Source of the DNA: Microtetraspora niveoalba
GTDB taxonomy: Bacteria; Actinomycetota; Actinomycetes; Streptosporangiales; Streptosporangiaceae
Length of the DNA stretch: 64,000 nt
Direction: 5' to 3'
Assembly: GCF_001570405.1 (NCBI RefSeq)
Contig: NZ_BBYM01000016.1
Span: 116,059 to 180,058, forward strand
Part shown: piece after piece, positions 8,919-16,992 of the stretch
Position numbering within the stretch: position 1 is the first letter of the stretch
Layout: each line of letters opens with the position of its first letter
Program-made: the position numbers and the translations under genes
Notes under the pieces: model-generated
Told to the model about the DNA's origin: nothing
The model's input: the letters and a program-made list of their open reading frames with translations, nothing else
The model's database searches: none

Positions 8919-9326
8919 ATGGGCGCGTGGGACCTGGGGCCGTTCGACAACGACGGGGCGCTCGACGCGCTCGGGCATATCGGCGAGGCCGCGGACGTGC
9001 CCGGCGAGCTGGTCCTGGCCATGCGCGAGGTCCTCGACGAGGACGGCTACGTCGAGGCGCCGGAGCTGTCCGGGGCGGTCGCTGCGGCCTGCCTGATCGG
9101 CGCGCGGCTGATCGGCTCCGAGCCTGACGTGGTCGCCGCCAAGTGGCTCGACCGGCATCCCTTCGCGGTGACCGACCCGCTGCGCGACCTGGCCCTCGCC
9201 ACGCTCGACCGGGCCGCCCGGCCCGGCGACAACGAGCTGTACGAGTTGTGGGAGGACGGCGGAGGGGTGACGGAGTGGCTGGACCGGCTCGCCCCCTACC
9301 GGCGGGCCCTCGCGGCCCGGCCGTGA
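8919..9326 (+). CDS. DUF4259 domain protein
   Basis: A 135-residue protein starting MGAWDLGPFDNDGALD, the hallmark of the DUF4259 family (G-x-W-G/D-x-G-P-F-x-N-D-x-A). It is acidic, apparently cytoplasmic and predicted to be all helical, with a conserved ELYELWED stretch near the C-terminus. Family function is unknown. The ATG has a GGAGGATC ribosome site. It is divergent from the CBS protein gene, sharing a 140-base upstream region. Confidence 0.85.
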   Translation: MGAWDLGPFDNDGALDALGHIGEAADVPGELVLAMREVLDEDGYVEAPELSGAVAAACLIGARLIGSEPDVVAAKWLDRHPFAVTDPLRDLALATLDRAARPGDNELYELWEDGGGVTEWLDRLAPYRRALAARP

Positions 9327-9437
9327 ACGCCCGGCGTGCCCGGCGGGCGGAAATCGGCGCCGCTTCCCTGAACCTGACACCGTTCGACAGGTACGGCGCG
9401 TAACGTCTGTCCGTCTTCGGAAAGAAGGGAACAGGCG

Positions 9438-9965
9438 ATGCGGTACGTGGCGCTGCTGCGCGGCATCAACGTCGGTGCGAGCACCGCGATGGCCATGCCC
9501 GATCTGCGGGCGGTGGTGGAACGGCTCGGGCACTCCGAGGTGCGCACGCACCTGCGGAGCGGCAACGTGGTGTTCACCTCGGCCGACGAGCGGCCCGACC
9601 GGGTCGCGTCGCTCATCGAGCGCGGGATCGCCGAGGATCTCGGCCTGACGGTCTCCGTCATCGTACGGACGGCCGCGGAGCTGCGCCGGATCGTCGAGGA
9701 GAACCCCCTCGCCGTACCGGACCCGACCAGGTTCACGGTGATGTTCCTCTCCGGCCCGCCCGACCGGGCCGCGTTGGAGGGCATCGACCCGGCCGCCTAC
9801 GCGCCGGAGGAGATGCGGATCGGCGCGCGCGAGCTGTACCTGCACTTCCCTGAGGGCATGCGGCGCACCCGGCTGGACCCGCTGCTGGCGAAGCGGCTCA
9901 GCGGGACGTGGACGACCCGGAACTGGAACACGGTCACCCGGCTGCTGGCCCTCGCGGAGGGGTGA
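9438..9965 (+). CDS. DUF1697 family protein
   Basis: A 175-residue protein beginning MRYVALLRGINVGASTAMAM, the diagnostic N-terminus of DUF1697, followed by HLRSGNVVFTS and ending in WTTRNWNTVTRLL, also diagnostic. The family consists of small cytoplasmic alpha/beta proteins of unknown biochemical function, widespread in soil bacteria. An AGAAGGGAA ribosome site precedes the ATG. No operon partner is evident; the next gene is on the other strand. Confidence 0.9.
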   Translation: MRYVALLRGINVGASTAMAMPDLRAVVERLGHSEVRTHLRSGNVVFTSADERPDRVASLIERGIAEDLGLTVSVIVRTAAELRRIVEENPLAVPDPTRFTVMFLSGPPDRAALEGIDPAAYAPEEMRIGARELYLHFPEGMRRTRLDPLLAKRLSGTWTTRNWNTVTRLLALAEG

Positions 9966-10094
9966 GCTCCGCCTGGCGGGAGACGGGGGCCTCGGCGGGT
10001 GAGCGCCGGTGGAGGCTCCGGCCTCTCGTGGACACCGAGCCGCACCCCGTCCTCCCGTGCCGCGCCATCCCGTTCAGGGGCGGGCGTCGGGGCG

Positions 10095-11030
10095 TCAGGA
10101 GGTGAGCGCCTCCACCCGGCGCATCACCTCGCGGCAGAAGTCCCCCACGCCGTCGGGGTCGTCGACGAACTGCGACGGCTTGATGCAGAACGTGGTGTAT
10201 CCCTCGGCCATCCGCTCGGGGATGTGCTCCAGCGCGCGGCCCAGGTCCGCGCAGGAGCGGGCGTCGGGGAAGACGGCCCGGGTGCCGCCGGCCAGCTCCA
10301 GCTCGGCGATGTCCCGGCCCGCCGCGGCCATGCCCTCGGCCAGCGCCTGCATGTCCTCGGCCGAGGGATATCCGAGCGGGTTGAACCCGTGGCCGTACCT
10401 GACCAGGCGGCGCAGCAGCGTGGGCGTCACGGTCGCCCCGCCGAACCACAACACGGGCCCGCCCGGCCGGTACGCCTTCGGCTCGAAGTAGACGTCCTCG
10501 AACCGGTAGTGCTCGCCCTGGTAGGAGACCGGCGACTCGCGCCAGAGCAGGTCCCAGATCTCCAGGTGCTCGTCCAGCAGCCTGCCGCGCCGGGAGAACG
10601 GCACGCCGAGCGCGGCGTACTCGTCCCTGCTCCAGCTCACCGTGGGCAGCACGATCAGGCGGCCCTCGGAGATCAGGTCGAGGGTGCCCAACTCGCGGGC
10701 GAGCACCAGCGGGTGCCGCAGCGGCGCGAGGATCGCCGCGGCGGCCAGCCGCAGCGACGAGGTGACCGACGCGATCGCGCTGAGCAGCATGAGCGAGTGG
10801 GGCCAGGGGGTGAACGGGTCCTGGTTGCCCGGCAGCGCGTACTCACGGGGGTTGGCCATCCGGCCCTCGGCGCCGGCGTCGGGGCCGAGGACGACGTGCT
10901 CGCTGATCATCACGGAGTCGAATCCGGCGTCCTCCGCCTCGCGCGCCCAGCGCACCAGGGCGGGCAGGTCGCGGCCGGAGGTCATGGTCCAGTTCTCCGA
11001 CAGGACGAGCTGCATCTTCGGCGCTGTCAC
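10095..11030 (-). CDS. LLM-class (luciferase-like) F420- or FMN-dependent oxidoreductase
   Basis: A 311-residue TIM-barrel protein of the bacterial luciferase family. Typical segments are ALVRWAREAEDAGFDSVMIS near the N-terminus, ASVTSSLRLAAAAILAPLRH in the middle and PVLWFGGATVTPTLLRRLVR further on. In actinomycetes these proteins use F420H2 or reduced FMN for dehydrogenation or monooxygenation. The GTG start at 11030 is chosen because GGGGAGGA lies about seven bases upstream; the alternative ATG is at 11015. The gene is divergent from the first amidohydrolase and shares with it a 425-base region containing an ATCGTAC motif, so I treat it as the left edge of the catabolic island. Confidence 0.87.
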   Translation of the reverse strand: MTAPKMQLVLSENWTMTSGRDLPALVRWAREAEDAGFDSVMISEHVVLGPDAGAEGRMANPREYALPGNQDPFTPWPHSLMLLSAIASVTSSLRLAAAAILAPLRHPLVLARELGTLDLISEGRLIVLPTVSWSRDEYAALGVPFSRRGRLLDEHLEIWDLLWRESPVSYQGEHYRFEDVYFEPKAYRPGGPVLWFGGATVTPTLLRRLVRYGHGFNPLGYPSAEDMQALAEGMAAAGRDIAELELAGGTRAVFPDARSCADLGRALEHIPERMAEGYTTFCIKPSQFVDDPDGVGDFCREVMRRVEALTS

Positions 11031-11455
11031 GACGCGGTCCTCCCCGATAGCCCGGCTCCGCCCCGCCGCCTCGGCGGCAGCGTCGAGCGCGCCACCGGCA
11101 GCCGGCGGAGAAATCGTTAGTATCCGTACGATATTCGCGACCGGAGGTGCGACACAAGTGCGCACCCCCTCTCCCCGAACCTCGGGACACCCCCGCCGCC
11201 GCCATCCGCCATCGCGGGGACCACACCCGGAGAACGGTGTCGCCATCTGGGACGCCACACCATCCACCACATGGCGTGAGCGGCCGGAGGCGGACCGCCT
11301 CCAGGCGATCACCAGGGCTTGCCGCCGCTCATTTGGAACCGTACGATCCCTGCAACCAGTGAACGTTCGGTTCCGCACGAGAGACGGCCGCGCAGAACCG
11401 GCGTCGCTGCTCCCCTCCGACGACGCCCCGAGCGGGCCTACCTGGGAAGCGATTC
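11031..11455. promoter_or_regulatory. Divergent promoter region with an ATCGTAC-type operator candidate
   Basis: These 425 bases between the LLM oxidoreductase and the first amidohydrolase hold no convincing gene. The most AT-rich part, 11111-11137, contains ATCGT (11113-11117) and ACGAT (11128-11132) as an inverted repeat around TAGTATCCGT, and also the near-palindrome TATCCGTACGATA. The same ATCGTA core appears in other divergent regions of the island. A second weaker site, CCGTACGATCC, is at about 11339-11349, and the palindrome GAACGTTC at about 11361-11368. The amidohydrolase start is preceded by GGGAAG. Confidence 0.5.
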
Positions 11456-13084
11456 ATGACACACGCGGATCTGGTGTTCGTCAACGGCACCGTACTGACC
11501 ATGGACGCGGACCTCCCGCTCGCGAGCACGGTCGCCGTACGGGACGGCGTCATCGCCCACACCGGTGCCGACGCCCGGGAGTGGATCGGCCCGCGTACCG
11601 AGGTCGTGGACCTGGGCGGCCGGGTCCTGCTGCCGGGGATCAACGACTCGCACCTGCACGCCTGCGGCTTCGGCCTGAACCGGCCGCCCTTCTCCGTCGA
11701 CGTGGCGCTCGGCTCGATCGCCGCCGTGCGCGCCGCCGTCGCCGACGCCGTACGGCACACGCCGCCCGGCGAGTGGATCCGCGGCACCGGCTGGGACACC
11801 AGCACGCTGGCGGAGTGCGTTGCGAACTCCCGGCGGCAGCCCACCGCGGCCGACCTGGACGAGGTCGCGCCCGACCACCCGGTGCTGCTGCAGGACTTCT
11901 CCGGACACGTGACCTGGGTCAACTCCCGGGCGCTCGAACTGGCGGGGATCCCCGGCGACCACGGTCACGGCGGGCTGCTGCACGACGGCGACCAGGCCGC
12001 CGTCCAGCGCGTGTTGCCGTCCCCGACGCCGCGGGAGCGCGTCCAGGTGCTGCGCGACGTGCTCGCCACGCTGAACCGGGAGGGCATCACCAGCTTCACC
12101 GAGCCCGGCCTCGGTCCGGGCGGGGAGCACTCGTTCTTCGGCGGGATGGGCGCGGGCGTGCTCGACACGTTCACCGGCCTTGCCGCGGCGGGCGAGCTGA
12201 CCGCGCGGGTGAGCGTGCTGGGGCTGCCCAGCCCGATGTCGGGGGCCTCCGTCGCCGAGACCGCGGCGTACCTGGCGGCGCCGCCCGACCTGAGCGGCGT
12301 CGACCCCCGGCTGGTGCGGCTGCTCGGCGTGAAGGTGTTCGCCGACGGCATCCCGCCGTCGGGGACGGCCTGGATGCACGAGGAGTACCCCTCCGGCGGG
12401 CACGGCTCGCTGTGCGTCCACGGACACACCGAGGCGGCGCGCGGCGAGGAGCTGGCCGAGATCCTGCGGCTGGTCCACACGGCCGGGCTGCAGCTCGGCA
12501 TCCACGTGATCGGCAGCCGGGGCATCGACTCCGTGGTGGACGCGCTCGCGGCCGTCGCCCGCGAACACCCCCGGCCGGACGCCCGGCACTACCTCATCCA
12601 CGGGCAGTTCGCGTCCAGGACGGCGCTCGCGCGGCTCGGCGAGCTGGGCTACGGCATCAACATGCAGCCGGCCATCCAGGGCCTGCTGTCGGACCAGATG
12701 CGCGAGATGTTCGGCGACGAGGCGGCCGACAACGAGTGGCCGGCCCGCTCCGCCCTGGACCTGGGCGTGGCGACCGCGTGCAGCTCCGACGCCCCGGTCA
12801 CCTTTCCCGACTGGCGCGCGGGTGTCGCCTCGCTGCTGTCCCGCACGTCGAAGGCGAGCGGGCGGGTGGCGGGCGCCTGGGAGCGGATCGGCCTCGAGGA
12901 GGCGCTGCGCTGCTACACGATCAACGGCGCCCGGCAGGACTTCGCCGAGACGTGGAAGGGGTCGATCACTCCGGGCAAGGTCGCCGACCTGTGTGTGAGC
13001 GGGGCCCGGACGCCCGAGGACATCCCCTCCGCGCCGGTCGAGATGACGGTCTTCGACGGCTCCGTGGTCTTCTCGGCCGGGTGA
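11456..13084 (+). CDS. YtcJ-type amidohydrolase (Amidohydro_3), copy 1
   Basis: A 542-residue metal-dependent hydrolase of the amidohydrolase superfamily. A small beta-sandwich (residues 5-60) precedes the TIM barrel. Metal ligands are visible: HxH in GINDSHLHACG, the probable carboxylated Lys in GVKVFADGI, His in LGIHVIGSR, His in YLIHGQF and Asp in CSSDAPV. Members include N-substituted formamide deformylase and other amide hydrolases, cytoplasmic when, as here, no signal peptide is present. It is a clear paralogue of the enzyme at 21.9 kb, sharing ADGIPP, ARHYLIHG and SSDAPV blocks. A perfect terminator hairpin follows. The substrate is unknown; an amide or imide entering the island pathway is the natural guess. 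Confidence 0.88.
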   Translation: MTHADLVFVNGTVLTMDADLPLASTVAVRDGVIAHTGADAREWIGPRTEVVDLGGRVLLPGINDSHLHACGFGLNRPPFSVDVALGSIAAVRAAVADAVRHTPPGEWIRGTGWDTSTLAECVANSRRQPTAADLDEVAPDHPVLLQDFSGHVTWVNSRALELAGIPGDHGHGGLLHDGDQAAVQRVLPSPTPRERVQVLRDVLATLNREGITSFTEPGLGPGGEHSFFGGMGAGVLDTFTGLAAAGELTARVSVLGLPSPMSGASVAETAAYLAAPPDLSGVDPRLVRLLGVKVFADGIPPSGTAWMHEEYPSGGHGSLCVHGHTEAARGEELAEILRLVHTAGLQLGIHVIGSRGIDSVVDALAAVAREHPRPDARHYLIHGQFASRTALARLGELGYGINMQPAIQGLLSDQMREMFGDEAADNEWPARSALDLGVATACSSDAPVTFPDWRAGVASLLSRTSKASGRVAGAWERIGLEEALRCYTINGARQDFAETWKGSITPGKVADLCVSGARTPEDIPSAPVEMTVFDGSVVFSAG

Positions 13085-13125
13085 TCCCCCGCGCGTCCCC
13101 GCCGGGATCCCACCCCCGGCACACG

Positions 13126-13152
13126 CCGGCCCGCCCGATCGAGGCGGGCCGG
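13126..13152 (+). terminator. Terminator hairpin after amidohydrolase 1
   Basis: CCGGCCCGCC (13126-13135) pairs perfectly with GGCGGGCCGG (13143-13152) around a 7-base loop, 40 bases after the amidohydrolase stop. Confidence 0.65.
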
Positions 13153-13155
13153 CCG

Positions 13156-13227
13156 GGCCCGTTTCCGGCCGTCTCAGGAGCGTCTCCCGGGCGGCCGGCC
13201 GGCCCGTTTCCGCTCGTCTCAGGGGCG
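13156..13227. repeat. 27-bp direct repeat, two copies
   Basis: GGCCCGTTTCCG followed by a GTCTCAGG block occurs at 13156-13182 and again at 13201-13227 with three mismatches, a 45-base period. It lies between the amidohydrolase terminator and the MarR gene. It may be a pair of regulatory half-sites or a decayed duplication. Confidence 0.55.
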
Positions 13228-13328
13228 GCCCCCAGAGGTGAACAGTGGCCCTGACGTCGTCCGGGAACGAGAATGTCCCGTTCCAGCCCATTTCGACGAA
13301 CACGCCAAGCGGCCCTAACGTGCTCACC

Positions 13329-13832
13329 ATGACCGGACACCACACCCTGCGCCAGACCGAGGACGCCATCGGCGACCGGCTCGGCGGACTCAATGTCGAT
13401 TTCGAGGCGATGTGGGCGGTGTCGAACATCTACCGGGCGTCATCGGCGATCCGCAACCATCTGGAGCAGACCGTGCTCCGCGACACCGGGCTCACCTGGA
13501 CCGGGTTCGTCGTCATGTGGGTGGTGTGGATCTGGGGAGAGAGCGAGACCCGGCACGTCGCGGCGGAGGCGGGCATCTCCAAGAGCACGCTCACCGGCGT
13601 CCTGAAGACCCTGGAGTCCTACCGGTACATCCGCCGCTTCCCCCATCCGACGGACCGGCGCCGGGTCATGCTCGAACTGACCGCCTCCGGCGAGCGCCTG
13701 ATGCGCTCGCTGTTCCCGGACTTCAACCGGCAGGAGGCGTTCGTGGTGAAGGAGCTGGACAGCGAGCAGCGCCGTGGTCTCGCCGACTCCCTCAGGAAGG
13801 TCGTCCAGCACCTGGAGACCACGGAGCGCTGA
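13329..13832 (+). CDS. MarR-family transcriptional regulator
   Basis: A 167-residue winged-helix regulator. The recognition region is HVAAEAGISKSTLTGVLKTL with the wing RRFPHPTDRRRVMLELTASG, characteristic of MarR proteins, which usually respond to phenolic or aromatic acids by leaving DNA. ATG 13329 (MTGHHTLRQTED) is preferred over an in-frame GTG at 13245 because the extra residues show no domain character. There is no obvious ribosome site, so the mRNA may be nearly leaderless. The gene lies between amidohydrolase 1 and the convergent aldo/keto reductase operon, which makes control of part of the island likely. Confidence 0.88.
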   Translation: MTGHHTLRQTEDAIGDRLGGLNVDFEAMWAVSNIYRASSAIRNHLEQTVLRDTGLTWTGFVVMWVVWIWGESETRHVAAEAGISKSTLTGVLKTLESYRYIRRFPHPTDRRRVMLELTASGERLMRSLFPDFNRQEAFVVKELDSEQRRGLADSLRKVVQHLETTER

Positions 13833-13883
13833 CCACCCCTGCGCCCGAGCCCGCCGAGCGAAGCGAGGCCATCAAACACCCCC

Positions 13884-14852
13884 TCACGGGCCTTCGGGGT
13901 CGACGGCGTCGCGATCGACCCAGAAGGGGTCGAGCAGGGAGCGCAGTTCCTTCGCTCCGACGCGTTCCACCAGTTCGAGCGCGCCGACGTTGTCGACGAG
14001 CTGCTCCATGCGGCTGGCGCCGAACAGCACGGTGCTGACCGAGGGGTGGGTCAGCGTGAACGCGACGCAGAGCTGGGCCGGGCTGACGCCGAGGTCGGCC
14101 GCGATGCCGGCGATGCCGCCCGCCGCCTCGATGATCCGCTCCCGTACGCCGCCGGGGTCGCGGCCGATCTCGCGGGACGGCGAGGTCTTGCCGGCGAGGA
14201 TGCCGCCCTCCATGACGTCGGACGCCTGCATGGTGACGCCTTCGGCGAAGACGGCGGCGAAGGGGGCGCCGTCCGGGATCGAGCGGCGGCACGGGCTGTA
14301 CTTGAGCTGGGCCATCTGCGGGCCGGGCGATCCGGCGGCGAGCGCGTGCTCGCGGATGGTCCTGACGGCGGTGGCCGACCAGTTGTTCACGCCCCAGCAG
14401 CCGATGACGCCGTCGGCCTCCAGCTCGGCGAGGTCGGCCGCGAGCCGTCGCAGGTCGAGGTCGTCCCTGCGGATGTCGCCGAGCACGACGATGTCCGCCC
14501 GGTCGGTGCCGACCCGGAAGAGGGCGTTGTCGAGCTGCGCGCGCAGCGACTGCTCGGGGTAGGGCTCCAGCCACAGCTTGGCGGACAGCAGGTACTCGTG
14601 GCGGGCGATCCCGGCGGCGCGGACGATCGCGGAGAAGAGCACGTCGGTGAAGACCGGCGGTCGGCCGGGGAAGCCGTACACGCCGACGTCGAAGAGGTTG
14701 ATGCCGAGGTCGACGGCGTGGCGGACCATCGTGACGGCGTCGCGGAAGTCCATCCGGTCGTAGGTGTGCCACGAGCCGAGGGACAGGACGGACGCGTCCG
14801 GGCCGTGGGTGCCGATCCTGCGGCGCGGGACGGCGGTGGTGGGCGTGGTCAT
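13884..14852 (-). CDS. Aldo/keto reductase-fold protein with altered active site, copy 1
   Basis: A 322-residue TIM-barrel protein of the aldo/keto reductase family, last gene of the seven-gene minus-strand operon that starts at 21749. Asp and Tyr of the catalytic tetrad are present in NLFDVGVYGFPG and Lys in LLSAKLWLE. However, the strand that normally ends in the catalytic His (DLYxxH) reads ADIVVLGDIRRDD, with Gly in its place. The C-terminal cofactor segment VSTVLFGASRMEQLVDNVGAL is normal. It shares this change with its paralogue at 23.4 kb. It may be a reductase using another proton donor or may catalyse a different reaction. AAGGAG precedes the ATG. Confidence 0.85.
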   Translation of the reverse strand: MTTPTTAVPRRRIGTHGPDASVLSLGSWHTYDRMDFRDAVTMVRHAVDLGINLFDVGVYGFPGRPPVFTDVLFSAIVRAAGIARHEYLLSAKLWLEPYPEQSLRAQLDNALFRVGTDRADIVVLGDIRRDDLDLRRLAADLAELEADGVIGCWGVNNWSATAVRTIREHALAAGSPGPQMAQLKYSPCRRSIPDGAPFAAVFAEGVTMQASDVMEGGILAGKTSPSREIGRDPGGVRERIIEAAGGIAGIAADLGVSPAQLCVAFTLTHPSVSTVLFGASRMEQLVDNVGALELVERVGAKELRSLLDPFWVDRDAVDPEGP

Positions 14853-14921
14853 GGGTCTCCTTGGAGGCCGATCGGGTGGCCGGCGCGGGGGGCCGGTCCG
14901 GGGATGCCGGTGGGAGGGGCG

Positions 14922-16031
14922 TCAGGGAAGCCAGGGGTGGATGACGGGCTTGACCTGCTCCAGCCGGGACATCGAGGCGATCGCCGCCGAGGCGTCGCCC
15001 AGCCCGACCGGCTCGCTGAACAGCTCGTCCCAGGCGAACCGCGTCTGGAAGACGCGGAGGAACTCGACGGCCCGGTAGTAGTCGCCGACGTCGCCGTTCA
15101 GCGAGCCGAGCACGGCCATCTCCTTGCCCATGACGGTCCCCAGCGGGATGGGCTCGGCGATGGGCCCGGTGCTCCCGACGACGACGAAGGTGCCGCCCTG
15201 GGCGGCCATCTCGACCGCCTCGGCGCCGACGCCCGGCGCGCCCGCGAGGTCGAGCACCAGGTCGGCGCCGCGTCCGCCGGTCGCGTCCATGACGGCGGCG
15301 ACGCGGTCGGCGGCGTCGCCGTCCAGGCCGACCGTGACGTCGGCGCCGAACCGGCGGGCCAGTTCCAGGCGGCTGTCCGGTGCGCCCACGGTGACGACCG
15401 TGCCGGCGCCGGCCGTCCTGGCCACGGCGGTGGCGACGACGCCGAGCGCGCCGGCGCCCTGGATCACGACGTTCGCGCCGGGGCGTACGCCTCCGGCCCG
15501 GTCGAAGGCGTGCAGGACGGTCTTGACCGCGCATCCGGCGCTGGCCGCCCAGGTGTCGTCGACGTCGTCGGGCAGGAGCACCTTCAGCGCGCCGGGGGCG
15601 ACGTAGTTGTACTCGGCGAGGCCGGCGGTGGCGTACGGCCAGCGGTCCGAGCGCTGGCGGAAGCCGTACCCGCGGTCGGAGCAGGCGACGGGGCTGCGCA
15701 GCACGGTGCAGCCGTGGCAGTGGCCGCAGACGGACTCCGACCAGCCGATGCGGTCGCCCTCCTTGATCTCGCGGCCGAGAGCGTCCACGGTGCCGGGGCC
15801 GACGGCCTCCACCGTGCCGACCATCTCGTGCCCGAGCACCATCGGGAGCATCCCGGGGAACGACATGGCGCCGCTCCACAGGTGGACGTCGGTGGCGCAC
15901 AGCGTGGTGCAGCGGACCCGCACGATCGCCGCGCCCGGCTCGCACTCGCCGGGCAGGGGGATCTCCTCGATGGTCAGGGGCTCTCCGTGCGCGCGCAGGA
16001 CGGCGGCACGGGTCGAGGACGGAACTGGCAT
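14922..16031 (-). CDS. Zinc-dependent alcohol dehydrogenase (MDR family)
   Basis: A 369-residue medium-chain dehydrogenase. The catalytic zinc ligands are Cys in TTLCATDVHL, His-Glu in VLGHEMVGTVE and a later Cys/Asp. The structural zinc lobe is reduced to CGHCHGC plus CSDRGYGF, which supplies four cysteines. The Rossmann loop is VIQGAGALGVVATAVARTAG, followed by an NAD-specific region. Such enzymes oxidise primary or secondary alcohols or reduce aldehydes. It is the sixth gene of the transporter operon, 19 bases after livH and 69 bases before the aldo/keto reductase, so it most likely handles an alcohol or carbonyl intermediate of the imported substrate. Confidence 0.88.
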   Translation of the reverse strand: MPVPSSTRAAVLRAHGEPLTIEEIPLPGECEPGAAIVRVRCTTLCATDVHLWSGAMSFPGMLPMVLGHEMVGTVEAVGPGTVDALGREIKEGDRIGWSESVCGHCHGCTVLRSPVACSDRGYGFRQRSDRWPYATAGLAEYNYVAPGALKVLLPDDVDDTWAASAGCAVKTVLHAFDRAGGVRPGANVVIQGAGALGVVATAVARTAGAGTVVTVGAPDSRLELARRFGADVTVGLDGDAADRVAAVMDATGGRGADLVLDLAGAPGVGAEAVEMAAQGGTFVVVGSTGPIAEPIPLGTVMGKEMAVLGSLNGDVGDYYRAVEFLRVFQTRFAWDELFSEPVGLGDASAAIASMSRLEQVKPVIHPWLP

Positions 16032-16050
16032 GTGATGATCTCCGATTTCG

Positions 16051-16923
16051 CTATCTGCTGTGCGCGGTGTCCCAGACCTCGCCCCGGCTGCGCCACCACA
16101 GCAGCACCAGGATCACGAGGAAGGGGACGATGCCGCGGTACTGCTGGATCGCCTCCAGCGAGGCCGACAGCCCCTCCAGCAGGCCGAGGATGACGCCTCC
16201 GGCGAGCGTCAGGGGCAGGCTCCGGAAGGCGCCGAGCATGGCGACGGCCAGCGCGGTGTTGATGAGCTTGCCGAGGGTGGAGAAGTCGCCGCCGAGGCGC
16301 GGGGCGACCAGGACGATGACGAGCGTGCTGATCGCGCCGATGGCGGCCCAGACGGCGACGGCGAGCCGGGGCGCGGGGATGCCGACCACCTGGGCGGTGG
16401 ACGGGCGCTCGGAGAGCGCCTGCAGCCGGAGGCCGACCCGGGTCCTGCCGAGCAGCAGCCCGACGCCGACGGTGATCAGCACCGCGAACGCGAGCGACAC
16501 CAGTACGGACTGCGGCACGACGACGCTGCCCACGGTGAACGCGGGCGCGTCGAACGGGGCGGGGAACCGGCGCGCGCCGGAGGTGGTGTTGCCGAAGAGC
16601 CGCAGGCCGATCGCCATGAGCGCGACGTACACGCCGACGGTGACGGCGGCCTTGGTGCGTTCGTCGTGCTCCCCGAACCACCTGACCAGCACGGCGCCGA
16701 GCAGCGCGGCGAGCGCGGCGCCCGCGACCGCTCCCACGAGGAGCGCGAGCCACGCGTTGAGGCCCGTGTCCGTCAGGGAGACCATCACGAAGGCTCCCAT
16801 GGAGCCGACCGCCGCCATGGCGAAGTTGACCACGGCGACGAGGCGGTAGGTCAGCACGACGCACAGGCCGAGCAGCGCGTACACTCCGCCGCTGGTCAGC
16901 CCGGCGATCACAGAGTTCAACAT
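16051..16923 (-). CDS. Branched-chain-type ABC transporter permease (LivH family)
   Basis: A 290-residue inner-membrane protein with about eight transmembrane helices. It begins MLNSVIAGLTSGGVYALLGL, the standard LivH start, and carries the MSD loop GIPAPRLAVAVWAAIGAIST facing the ATPases. It works with the fused LivM-LivG protein, LivF and the lipoprotein receptor encoded upstream in the same operon. Together they form a complete importer of the HAAT family, which in actinomycetes takes up amino acids, amides, urea and many aromatic acids. It is placed after the receptor gene, separated by an 11-bp hairpin. GGGAGG lies six bases before the ATG. Confidence 0.9.
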   Translation of the reverse strand: MLNSVIAGLTSGGVYALLGLCVVLTYRLVAVVNFAMAAVGSMGAFVMVSLTDTGLNAWLALLVGAVAGAALAALLGAVLVRWFGEHDERTKAAVTVGVYVALMAIGLRLFGNTTSGARRFPAPFDAPAFTVGSVVVPQSVLVSLAFAVLITVGVGLLLGRTRVGLRLQALSERPSTAQVVGIPAPRLAVAVWAAIGAISTLVIVLVAPRLGGDFSTLGKLINTALAVAMLGAFRSLPLTLAGGVILGLLEGLSASLEAIQQYRGIVPFLVILVLLWWRSRGEVWDTAHSR

Positions 16924-16945
16924 CGGACACCTCCCGATGGGCTGG

Positions 16946-16973
16946 CGCGGGCGCGGCGGGGGCCGCGCCCGCG
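16946..16973 (-). terminator. Intercistronic hairpin between receptor and permease genes
   Basis: CGCGGGCGCGG (16946-16956) pairs perfectly with CCGCGCCCGCG (16963-16973) around a 6-base loop, within the 69-base gap between the receptor stop and the livH start. There is no T-tract. In ABC operons such structures usually cause partial termination or protect the receptor mRNA, so that receptor exceeds permease. Confidence 0.55.
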
Positions 16974-16992
16974 TGGTGGGCAGGGCGTTCGG

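Noticed and set aside
9966-10094. A small gene after the DUF1697 protein
   Set aside because: Only 129 bases remain before the LLM stop codon and no frame there has a start with a ribosome site.
10642-13254. An 870-codon open frame on the plus strand
   Set aside because: It runs antisense to the LLM gene and then in the wrong frame through amidohydrolase 1; its sequence is Arg/Pro/Ala-rich noise.
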